Assembly: GCA_950060715.1 (NCBI GenBank)
Contig: CATLVA010000031.1
Coordinates: 1-9,689 of the forward strand
From: an uncultured Oligoflexia bacterium
GTDB lineage: Bacteria; Bdellovibrionota; Bacteriovoracia; Bacteriovoracales; Bacteriovoracaceae
DNA length: 9,689 bases
Direction of reading: 5' to 3'
Of this stretch, positions 1 through 6,343 are shown one piece after another (position 1 is the first letter of the stretch; every line of letters begins with the position of its first letter). The translations under genes and the position numbers were made by a program. The notes below the pieces were generated by a model. That model was not told the DNA's origin. It was given only the letters and a program-made list of their open reading frames with translations, and did not search any database.

Positions 1-806
1 ACAACTGTTCCATCAGAATTAATTCCAACCATAAAATTATTATCGCCAGCACAATCTTGCCTGAAACTAGAAATAGAAACTCCGTTTATATTGAAAAAAT
101 TGTCCTGAATATTTTGTCCGTAGAAATTTGTATTATTCATATTCATCGAGTTACATTTCCCACCAAGGTACACTCCTTGATAAACTTCTGAGCAGACTTT
201 TTCTTTAGTACTTTCTAAAAAGACATGATTGGCAGGAATCTTAGAAAAGTCACAGGACTGATTATCAGCTCCATCGATAACAACCTCTCCTCCGAGAGTC
301 TCACAACCTATTTTAAAAGCGGATCTCTCAGCTTCCGATTCATAATCCGAGCATTCAACAAAATTCCCGTCTTGAAAGATAACATTAGCAGTAATTTTTC
401 TTACAGGAGAAGCAAGTTCACTCCCATAGTTTTCTGCAAGGTTTCTATCAAAATATACAAAGAGAGATAGGGGGAGAACTTCTCTTCCACTCGTTCTTCT
501 TGGAAGTAGAATCTTAGTATTTTTAATATCCATTCCCTCGCCTATAAGTTTATAGGCTCCCAAGCTTACGGTAGCTGCCCCACCACTAGGTAAAAAAACC
601 TGATCACATTGTGCCTTATCTGACACAAAAGACCTCAGTCCTCTCCCATAATCATCGATAATTTGATTTTGCTTAGAGTAGATATTTTGTTTTTGCGAAG
701 TCTCAGTTAACTTCATGACGCCAAGACTTACTGCTCCAGTTAGACCTGCAGCTACAAGGATCTCTACAAATGTCGCGCCTTTAGCATTTAAAATTTTACG
801 TACCAC
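1..806 (-). CDS. Type IV prepilin-like (pseudopilin-like) protein, C-terminus cut by window edge
   Basis: An open frame runs without a stop from a GTG start at 806 to the window edge, giving 268 visible codons. The N-terminus is a short basic leader, MVRKILNAKG, followed by ATFVEILVAAGL. This is the class III prepilin signal: cleavage after Gly10 by prepilin peptidase, Glu15 as Glu5 of the mature protein, then a hydrophobic helix to about residue 31. The rest is a globular domain with at least seven cysteines, and the visible end reads FMVGINSDGTV. No other standard start lies in frame between the preceding stop and the leader, so the GTG start is well supported; its ribosome site (GTGAG) is weak. 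It begins 21 bp after the 892-residue gene and is probably cotranscribed with it. The family role is assembly into a pilus or pseudopilus at the inner membrane; whether this is a major or minor subunit cannot be told. Confidence 0.85.
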   Translation of the reverse strand, partial: MVRKILNAKGATFVEILVAAGLTGAVSLGVMKLTETSQKQNIYSKQNQIIDDYGRGLRSFVSDKAQCDQVFLPSGGAATVSLGAYKLIGEGMDIKNTKILLPRRTSGREVLPLSLFVYFDRNLAENYGSELASPVRKITANVIFQDGNFVECSDYESEAERSAFKIGCETLGGEVVIDGADNQSCDFSKIPANHVFLESTKEKVCSEVYQGVYLGGKCNSMNMNNTNFYGQNIQDNFFNINGVSISSFRQDCAGDNNFMVGINSDGTV

Positions 807-827
807 AAACGTCTCACTAATTTTAAG

Positions 828-3506
828 TTATTCTCTCTCCTCCAATAAAACTGGATAAGATTTTAAGTATCTATTACTAATTATTTTAAAAATATTGGCA
901 TCTGTTCTTTCGTTTACATCGGCAGCATTGACTTGGAAGTCAGAAAGCTCACTTTCTTGAAGAGCCGCAGGTCTTTGCTCATTATCAACAATTGTGCCGC
1001 TATCTCCACCGAGGTCAAATTTAAAGCTATCAGTCTTTGGAGCATCAAATTTAGGAGGAGTATAGGCTGCAACTTTCCCCGAAGACTTATCTGTTTGCTC
1101 TTTGATATCATCGATATCTGCTAGTTTACCTTCAAGTCCTGCAAGCATACTTTTAGAGACTCCATTTTTAGCAGGATCTCCATTGTATAGTTTTCTAAAC
1201 TTTAGGTTTGAACTTGCCAAAGGAGTTGCATTAAAGCCAAACTTCTCCTTTTGTGTTCCGAGAATCTCTTTGTCATATTTCCCAGCGAGTTCATCAACTT
1301 GCTTTCTTATTGCTCCTCGCATTTTACCTAGCTCCGTTAGTTTTCCACCAGTAGTTCCCCCACTTTGAGAGCTTCCCTTTCCACTAGCTGTGTTATAGGC
1401 AGCATCTGAAATCAAAGGAAGCGCTCTCCCTAAAGGAGTGTTATTAAAACGTCTTTTGGTGTCAGGATCCAATGGGAAGTTAACATTACTTGGTCTAAGC
1501 TTAGATGGACATTGCGCTGGGACAAAAGAATTTCCCTTAGGATCAGCACAAGTAACGATTCCATTATTTAACGCTGCATTTAGTTTCGCGATTTCTTCAG
1601 GACTTGCTTTTTTAGAAAGCTCGACTATCTCTTCATCAAAAGATGTTTTTAAAGCATGAGATTCTGCAAAACTTCTTGCTTCATTTTTAACAATTTCAAG
1701 TCTTCGTTTAGCTTCATCAGCAGAGTCACCGTTAAATTTCATCAATCCCGCGTTCACTGCAGCCATAATACCAAATGTATACATCCTGTTCTGCGGGGAA
1801 GTTAAAGCAGTGTTACGAAGAAATTGTCCCATCGCTAATTGAAGTCCTAACATCTTTATTCCAAGCCCCATGAACTCACCAAAGGAGCTGGCTCTTGCTT
1901 CTGCGATTAAGTTCGATTTAATCTTATCCAGGTACTTTTGGAAACCCATCTTATCATTTTCGAGATTTATCAATTTAAAATCACTTTCATAATTAGCTAA
2001 TGTTCTTTTAAATTGTTCTGATTCAATTATTTGATAGAAATCGTTTTCAAATTTCTCCTGCTGTTTAATAGCTTTTTTAATGAACTCAACTTTTTTAGTA
2101 ACGCTAAGTTTTCCTTTTTCGATTTTATTAAGCATATATTGTTGTAAAAATCCGGAAACAACATATTTGGTAAATTCCAAATTTTCATTTCTAACAATAA
2201 TCGGTGGAATGATTACATCTTTTTCAATATTGATTTTTCCTGGAGCGGGAACGTTTGCACTCCACCCAGAAGGAACTTTATGCAATCTCGTTCCACAACA
2301 AATAAATGGGTGTCCTGTTTTTGCTGCCTCCTGGGGAATTATAACTCCCGCAACAACGCTAGTACATGCAGGGCAATCAGCACAAGAGGTTTGTACCGCA
2401 GTTGTGGTACTTCCTTGAGATGCAAAGATAGTAGCTTCGACCGCATCATTTGATACAGCTTCTTTCTCAGCTGCCGCATCTTTAACTTCAGCTGTATTAG
2501 GAGATGTGTTAGCAAGAAAAAAACCAGCGACCCCCAATGTAAACACAGAAGCGAAGGAACTAAAAAGTTTTGATATGTATCCTTGATCGGAGACTGAAGA
2601 TGCAATGTCCTCAGTCATATTCGCCGCTGCAACTGCAGCAGTTTCGGCTTCAGAGCTTAAATGGTTTCCTCCCTTGAGAGTAATAACTGGTTGAGCCTTT
2701 GCACATGAATAGTTTGTACTGGTATCTGCAGCTGCCGCGGCTGCTGCCTTGGTAATGGCTGCTGCAATAGTAGACTCAAGACTTTTATCAATCACTTCTC
2801 CTGAAATACATTTTCCAGCATAAGTTGATGTCATTCCAATTTCAGTTCCGAGTGCACCTAAATAAGCAAGTTCAGCCAACATAGACATGTTTTCTTTTTG
2901 CTCTAAAGCCTCAACTTTCGCTTGATAAACTTTTATTAGCGCCATATAGGAATCTAATTGCTTTTGATTAAATTTCCTGTTTTTTACCGCCAAGTCTTTA
3001 TCTTCAACTTGCTCATCTCTTTTTGCTTGCGGAGTTAACTCAACATCAACCGCATCTTTGGCTGCTTTTTTGAATTTTTGATTCGATTGAATGTTTCCCA
3101 AGATATAAGCAAGGGATCCGCCTTGCATGATTCTCAAAGTAATCTGAGGAGTCATATAACCAGGACAATCTAATTGAGAAAGAGGATGTTGGGTAAACAC
3201 TACAGAATTAATCGCAGCTAAGCCAAAAGCAGCCGCTGCAAACTGCTCAATAACTCCTATCATCCCGTCACCGGAAGAATTCTCTTGAGCCTTAACTAGG
3301 GCTTCATTAAAATCACAACCGGGTTTATAAACCCCAGGACGCCCATTATCGTTATCATTCTGATCTTCATCACAATCATCACGTACATCATCTTGCGCGT
3401 ATACTATCGATACATTGTCCATAAAAGGAACAGGAGCAAGGGTTAAAGTAAAAATCATAACCACTTGAAAGATTGATAATAGAAATTGCGCAAATATACG
3501 TTTCAT
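828..3506 (-). CDS. Large exported protein of unknown function, 12 cysteines, 892 aa
   Basis: I do not recognise a family. The N-terminus is a long signal peptide ending VYAQ, with likely cleavage near residue 38. A very acidic Asp/Asn stretch follows (39-56). Hydrophobic, alanine-rich segments lie near 81-104, 245-260, 312-333 and 545-565; the third looks most like a membrane helix. Residues 150-205 and 465-540 are charged and helical, possibly coiled coil. Cysteines fall at 45, 64, 114, 233, 268, 375, 378, 381, 403, 404, 653 and 666, including a CxxCxxC and a CC pair. Residues 705-722 are a Gly/Ser/Thr linker, and the last quarter is polar and likely disordered. The ATG is preceded by GAGAG at 4 nt. 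A prepilin gene follows after 21 bp, so a role in assembling or displaying a pilus-like structure is a reasonable guess from context only. The coding frame itself is certain. Confidence 0.9.
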   Translation of the reverse strand: MKRIFAQFLLSIFQVVMIFTLTLAPVPFMDNVSIVYAQDDVRDDCDEDQNDNDNGRPGVYKPGCDFNEALVKAQENSSGDGMIGVIEQFAAAAFGLAAINSVVFTQHPLSQLDCPGYMTPQITLRIMQGGSLAYILGNIQSNQKFKKAAKDAVDVELTPQAKRDEQVEDKDLAVKNRKFNQKQLDSYMALIKVYQAKVEALEQKENMSMLAELAYLGALGTEIGMTSTYAGKCISGEVIDKSLESTIAAAITKAAAAAAADTSTNYSCAKAQPVITLKGGNHLSSEAETAAVAAANMTEDIASSVSDQGYISKLFSSFASVFTLGVAGFFLANTSPNTAEVKDAAAEKEAVSNDAVEATIFASQGSTTTAVQTSCADCPACTSVVAGVIIPQEAAKTGHPFICCGTRLHKVPSGWSANVPAPGKINIEKDVIIPPIIVRNENLEFTKYVVSGFLQQYMLNKIEKGKLSVTKKVEFIKKAIKQQEKFENDFYQIIESEQFKRTLANYESDFKLINLENDKMGFQKYLDKIKSNLIAEARASSFGEFMGLGIKMLGLQLAMGQFLRNTALTSPQNRMYTFGIMAAVNAGLMKFNGDSADEAKRRLEIVKNEARSFAESHALKTSFDEEIVELSKKASPEEIAKLNAALNNGIVTCADPKGNSFVPAQCPSKLRPSNVNFPLDPDTKRRFNNTPLGRALPLISDAAYNTASGKGSSQSGGTTGGKLTELGKMRGAIRKQVDELAGKYDKEILGTQKEKFGFNATPLASSNLKFRKLYNGDPAKNGVSKSMLAGLEGKLADIDDIKEQTDKSSGKVAAYTPPKFDAPKTDSFKFDLGGDSGTIVDNEQRPAALQESELSDFQVNAADVNERTDANIFKIISNRYLKSYPVLLEERE

Positions 3507-3531
3507 AATTCTCTCAGTATAAATTAAACCA

Positions 3532-3551
3532 ATAAGTCTTTTCAGACTTAT
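3532..3551 (-). promoter_or_regulatory. Perfect 8-bp stem-loop with GAAA tetraloop in the leader of the 892-aa gene
   Basis: Read on the minus strand this is ATAAGTCT-GAAA-AGACTTAT, a perfect 8-bp stem closed by a GNRA-type tetraloop. It lies 73 nt after the stop of the anchored-protein gene and 25 nt before the ATG of the 892-residue gene. The sequence after it (TTGGTTTAATTT) is only partly U-rich, so it is at best a weak terminator for the preceding gene. Too little room remains for a promoter between it and the ATG, so mRNA for the 892-residue gene must contain or cross it. A leader hairpin that stabilises the message, or an attenuator, is more likely. Confidence 0.55.
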
Positions 3552-3624
3552 CGGCTAAATACATAGAATTATTAAATTACACATGAAATTAAGTCGAATT
3601 TTACTGGCGACAATTAGAGGCAGC

Positions 3625-4362
3625 TTAGCTCTTTTTAGAGTTTCCGCCCTTTTTCTTTTTCAATTTCGTCATAGCAAAGCCTAAGCCTGCGACTACAACG
3701 AGGATTATGATAATCCCGTTTCCATCGGAATTACTTTTCTTGCGTTTTTTGGCCTGAGCATCGGCTGGATTAAGAATATCCTCAGGAACGAATACTCCAT
3801 CTTGACCAAATTTATCAGCATTACTATTGCCTTTCGCTAGACCTGCGAGATCAGCATTACCTTTAGCCGAGCGAAAAACTCGCATTGAAGCGATAACTTG
3901 ATCGAACATTTCTTTGTAAGCTGAATATAAACTTTTGGTAACGGAGAAAGTAACGGCCACACCAATATCTGCTTTGGTAGTTGCTAAATACCTTGTGTAA
4001 AAACCAGGTACCTCAGAAGCAAGGTGAAGAGCATCTACCCATTGCTGAGAGTTAATATTTTTTGTCTCAACATATTTTGCTTCTGACCTTTGAGTCTTAG
4101 CTCCCGGAAGTTGATATGTTTTAGGTTGTTTTAAGTAAGCTTGGTATTGAGCTAGGTCATCTTGAGGCCCACGTTTTTTCGCGGCTAAGATAATGATTGC
4201 TTCTTTCTTTCTATCAGTATTATCACTTTGGCAAACATACTCACTACCCTCTAAAATACATTGCCATCCCGGAGGTAGCTCAAACTGGATGTATTCATTT
4301 GAAAAACTTTTCGCAAACGACAGTGAAGGTAGTAATAGCAGTGTCCATAAATACTTAAACAT
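3625..4362 (-). CDS. Exported protein with C-terminal membrane anchor, unknown function, 245 aa
   Basis: A signal peptide (residues 1-17, ending LSFA) is followed by a globular domain to about residue 168. It opens with a strand and an F-x-L-P-P-G-W-x-C turn and holds only two cysteines, C35 and C44, which could form a disulfide. The opening and the mixed strand/helix pattern recall the PsbP/DcrB/Mog1-like fold, but that is a weak guess. A polar linker (about 169-212) leads to one hydrophobic helix (216-232) followed by a strongly basic tail of Lys and Gly. The expected topology is a periplasmic domain tethered to the inner membrane with the Lys-rich tail in the cytoplasm. The ATG has a good ribosome site, AAAGGA (4371-4376), 8 nt upstream, and a candidate promoter lies just before it. 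It sits between the outer-membrane barrel gene and the 892-residue gene, about 118 bp from each. Confidence 0.85.
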   Translation of the reverse strand: MFKYLWTLLLLPSLSFAKSFSNEYIQFELPPGWQCILEGSEYVCQSDNTDRKKEAIIILAAKKRGPQDDLAQYQAYLKQPKTYQLPGAKTQRSEAKYVETKNINSQQWVDALHLASEVPGFYTRYLATTKADIGVAVTFSVTKSLYSAYKEMFDQVIASMRVFRSAKGNADLAGLAKGNSNADKFGQDGVFVPEDILNPADAQAKKRKKSNSDGNGIIIILVVVAGLGFAMTKLKKKKGGNSKKS

Positions 4363-4384
4363 AATATCAATCCTTTATGCTTCT

Positions 4385-4413
4385 ATTGTATGCAATTTTG
4401 AAATGGCATCCAA
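4385..4413 (-). promoter_or_regulatory. Candidate sigma70-type promoter for the anchored exported protein
   Basis: On the minus strand TTGGAT and TACAAT are separated by 17 nt. The -10 element matches TATAAT at five of six bases; the -35 matches only the leading TTG. Transcription would start near 4378, leaving a leader of about 16 nt that contains the AAAGGA ribosome site. The position in a 118-bp gene-free gap supports it, but AT-rich DNA yields such matches by chance. Confidence 0.4.
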
Positions 4414-4480
4414 CTATGGATCGTTTTTACCGCTAAGATATTAATTTTAGATAATGAATCATCCAAGTTTTTTGGTCAGA

Positions 4481-5674
4481 TTATTGTTTAAACTCACCGG
4501 CACGAACAACTGTCCCTTCTTGAACACGACGTCGACCATAGCGCTTAATAATTTTCACAACTGACTTTGAAGCTTCTGATTTTACGACTACACCTTTAGC
4601 AATCAGCTCATTTCCACCAACATAGTCAAAATAATAGAAATCGACTCTCATGCCTTTTTTAAGTTCATCTTTAAGACCAAGATCAATAACCGCAAGCTTT
4701 CTCGATTTAGAAGTTTTAGTCACACTTCCCTCTAATCTATATTCTTTAAAGCTAGAGTCTCTCTTTTCATACTCTTTAGATTCTTCATTTCTTCTGGTTA
4801 AACTTACCAAAATTCTAGGCCCTATATCAGTACTGTTACCCGTATAGACTTGAGTGTATCTTGCACCTAAGCGCCAAGATTTTCCCACGGCAATATTTAA
4901 GCCGACATAAGGTGCAGTCCAGGACCTATTAATAGAATTATATAATTCAGAAGGGTCTGTGCGATAATCTGGCTTTTCAGAAACTTCACTCGAATATGGA
5001 CTATTTTCTAATGAATAAACATTCTCTACCCCACCGTATAAAGCAAAGCTTTTCCATTTAAGCGTAAGCTGGGCTTCAGAAAAGATTTCGTTACTTAAAT
5101 ACTCGGCAGGAGATCGATAGAGAGCTCTAAATTCATAATAATTATCTGCCTTAGTTTTTATCGTATAAGCTGCACCTATAGCATACTCACGGGTGTCATC
5201 ACCGATATTGGAATCCTCTAAAAAACTGAGGTCAGTTAACTCCTTATTGGTGTAGAGCTTATAAGCGTAATACCCTTCTAAGGCGTATTGAGAATTTCCT
5301 TCAAATCCGGAGCTGAACTTAAAACCCGCAATCGCCGCTTCAGCGCCGGTATTATTAATTGAGTATTGCTTCTGGTCTCCACTATATAAAAACGACGTCT
5401 GGACCAGTCTAACTCTTAACCCAGCCGAGACTTCAAAATTTTTAGTAAGTCCATAACGATAGATCGCTTCACCATTGATATGAGTGACTGTATTGGTAGT
5501 TGTGAGAGTCGCTGCCTCACCTGTTTCATCAACAACTGAAACCGGCTTAAAATAATCTAGGCTGAGTTCAAGTTCTGAACCTCCCTCGGCTAATGTGCGA
5601 GATTTAGAAATATATGAAGTCTGTGCAAAAGAGCTTGCGCTTAACACACATAGAATCGGCCAGAATTTTTTCAT
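4481..5674 (-). CDS. Predicted outer-membrane beta-barrel protein with C-terminal FlgT-C-like domain, 397 aa
   Basis: The signal peptide ends SSFA (residues 1-17). Residues about 25-300 alternate short strands rich in Tyr, Leu and Ala with polar turns, for example ELELSLDYF, NFEVSAGLRVRL and YALEGYYAYKLY. This is the pattern of a transporter-type outer-membrane barrel. Residues about 311-397 form a different unit (LEGSV, then GLKDELKKGMRVDFYYFD, then IAKGVVVKSEASKSVVKI and a final EGTVVRAG). That resembles the small beta domain at the C-terminus of the flagellar protein FlgT and related envelope proteins. A barrel normally ends with an aromatic residue in its last strand; here the extra domain follows it and presumably sits in the periplasm. 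The start is 7 nt after the preceding stop and has only GAGAG one base from the ATG, so coupled translation is likely. The substrate or partner is unknown. Confidence 0.75.
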   Translation of the reverse strand: MKKFWPILCVLSASSFAQTSYISKSRTLAEGGSELELSLDYFKPVSVVDETGEAATLTTTNTVTHINGEAIYRYGLTKNFEVSAGLRVRLVQTSFLYSGDQKQYSINNTGAEAAIAGFKFSSGFEGNSQYALEGYYAYKLYTNKELTDLSFLEDSNIGDDTREYAIGAAYTIKTKADNYYEFRALYRSPAEYLSNEIFSEAQLTLKWKSFALYGGVENVYSLENSPYSSEVSEKPDYRTDPSELYNSINRSWTAPYVGLNIAVGKSWRLGARYTQVYTGNSTDIGPRILVSLTRRNEESKEYEKRDSSFKEYRLEGSVTKTSKSRKLAVIDLGLKDELKKGMRVDFYYFDYVGGNELIAKGVVVKSEASKSVVKIIKRYGRRRVQEGTVVRAGEFKQ

Positions 5675-5694
5675 TCTCTCATTATATTGAGAGA
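5675..5694 (-). promoter_or_regulatory. Perfect 7-bp inverted repeat overlapping stop codon and ribosome site (2H gene / barrel gene junction)
   Basis: On the minus strand this is TCTCTCA-ATATAA-TGAGAGA and is followed directly by the ATG of the barrel gene. The loop contains the TAA stop of the preceding gene, and the 3' arm carries the only purine-rich ribosome-site-like sequence. The hairpin would hide the start until a ribosome finishing the upstream gene opens it. This is a classic layout for translational coupling, although the stem is short and AT-rich. It shares a CTCA-N6-TGAG core with the repeat at 6283-6300. Confidence 0.55.
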
Positions 5695-6278
5695 CGGTTT
5701 AATTGTAAAAATGCGGCTTCATTTTCCTCAAATGATATAAGTGTTTCTTTCTCAAACCAAACTCCCATTCTATTCTGATAGATACTTATGGAATCGATAG
5801 GAAGAGTGGCACTGGTTTTAAACTCAACTTGAGCGTGGTTCATTACTTCCTGCAAGTCTTTTGTATTGGTAAAATAACCGAGTGGTAAGAACTGTTCCTT
5901 GTTTGGTTTGTAATGCACTTTTCTTGGAATAAAAGAAGTACAAATATCTAAAACGATCTCTGAACAATATCTTAAGTCCGCATCGTAATGGGGTCTTAAG
6001 TGAAGGATCTGCTTTCTTTTATGTTCATGAACCCCAAGCCCATGAAAACTGAGCTTTGGTGTTGTTGAGTTTCCATAAAAGAAAGTTTCCATTTCTTCTT
6101 TGAGAGTTTCAACTAAGTCTTCGATGTTTTCATCTTCAACTTCAAATGGCGCAAGCATGGCCATATGTGAAAAAGAATACTTATTGTAATTGGGATCAAA
6201 TCTTTTTCTAAAACCGGTGATTTTTCTAGACAGAAGCCCCGAGTTCGAGAAATTAAACGCAACAAATAAACGGGCCAT
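5682..6278 (-). CDS. 2H phosphoesterase (2'-5' RNA ligase-like) fold protein with degenerate active site
   Basis: The start MARLFVAFNF is the typical opening strand of the 2'-5' RNA ligase/2H phosphoesterase family, and the length (198 aa) fits. The family uses two HxT/S motifs. The first appears here as SHMAMLAPF: the His is kept (residue 38) but Thr/Ser is replaced by Ala. The second, expected as PHxPLGYF or similar, reads QFLPLGYF, so the catalytic His is Phe130. A late pair of strands (IDSISIYQNRMGVWFEKETLI) matches the family end. The protein is therefore probably not a normal 2H enzyme; RNA or nucleotide binding is possible but unproven. I chose ATG at 6278 because GAGG lies 5 nt before it. 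A GTG at 6284 would add two residues (MP) and start inside that ribosome site. It lies between enolase and the barrel gene, 7 nt before the latter. Confidence 0.75.
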   Translation of the reverse strand: MARLFVAFNFSNSGLLSRKITGFRKRFDPNYNKYSFSHMAMLAPFEVEDENIEDLVETLKEEMETFFYGNSTTPKLSFHGLGVHEHKRKQILHLRPHYDADLRYCSEIVLDICTSFIPRKVHYKPNKEQFLPLGYFTNTKDLQEVMNHAQVEFKTSATLPIDSISIYQNRMGVWFEKETLISFEENEAAFLQLNRLSI

Positions 6279-6282
6279 AGGC

Positions 6283-6300
6283 ACCTCACTCCGTTGAGGT
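6283..6300 (-). promoter_or_regulatory. Perfect 6-bp inverted repeat over the ribosome-binding site of the 2H-fold gene
   Basis: On the minus strand this is ACCTCA-ACGGAG-TGAGGT, followed by GCCT and the ATG. The 3' arm holds the GAGG ribosome site, and the loop holds a second one, GGAG. Pairing would mask the GAGG site. The geometry (6-nt loop, CTCA/TGAG arms) matches the repeat at 5675-5694. It may act as an RNA hairpin controlling initiation, or as a DNA operator half-site pair. Confidence 0.5.
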
Positions 6301-6313
6301 TAACGACTCTTAT

Positions 6314-6343
6314 ATTTTAGAACGTAAGATTCAGTTAGCGCAA
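6314..6343 (-). promoter_or_regulatory. Weak candidate promoter between enolase and the 2H-fold gene
   Basis: On the minus strand TTGCGC and TAAAAT are separated by 18 nt. The -10 matches TATAAT at five of six bases; the -35 keeps only TTG. It begins directly after the enolase stop. No clear terminator is visible between the genes, so readthrough from enolase is equally possible. Confidence 0.25.

Noticed and set aside
225..470. Plus-strand open frame of 81 codons opposite the prepilin gene
   Set aside because: The minus frame carries the prepilin signal and runs uninterrupted through this stretch; the plus frame looks like a shadow.
2080..2418. A 112-codon open frame on the plus strand
   Set aside because: It lies wholly inside the 892-aa gene on the opposite strand, has no recognisable domain and no ribosome site of note. 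The minus-strand frame is complete with a signal peptide.
4466..4478. Short inverted repeat (CCAA...TTGG on the minus strand) after the barrel gene stop, considered as a terminator
   Set aside because: The stem is only 4 bp with no GC-rich core and no following U tract.
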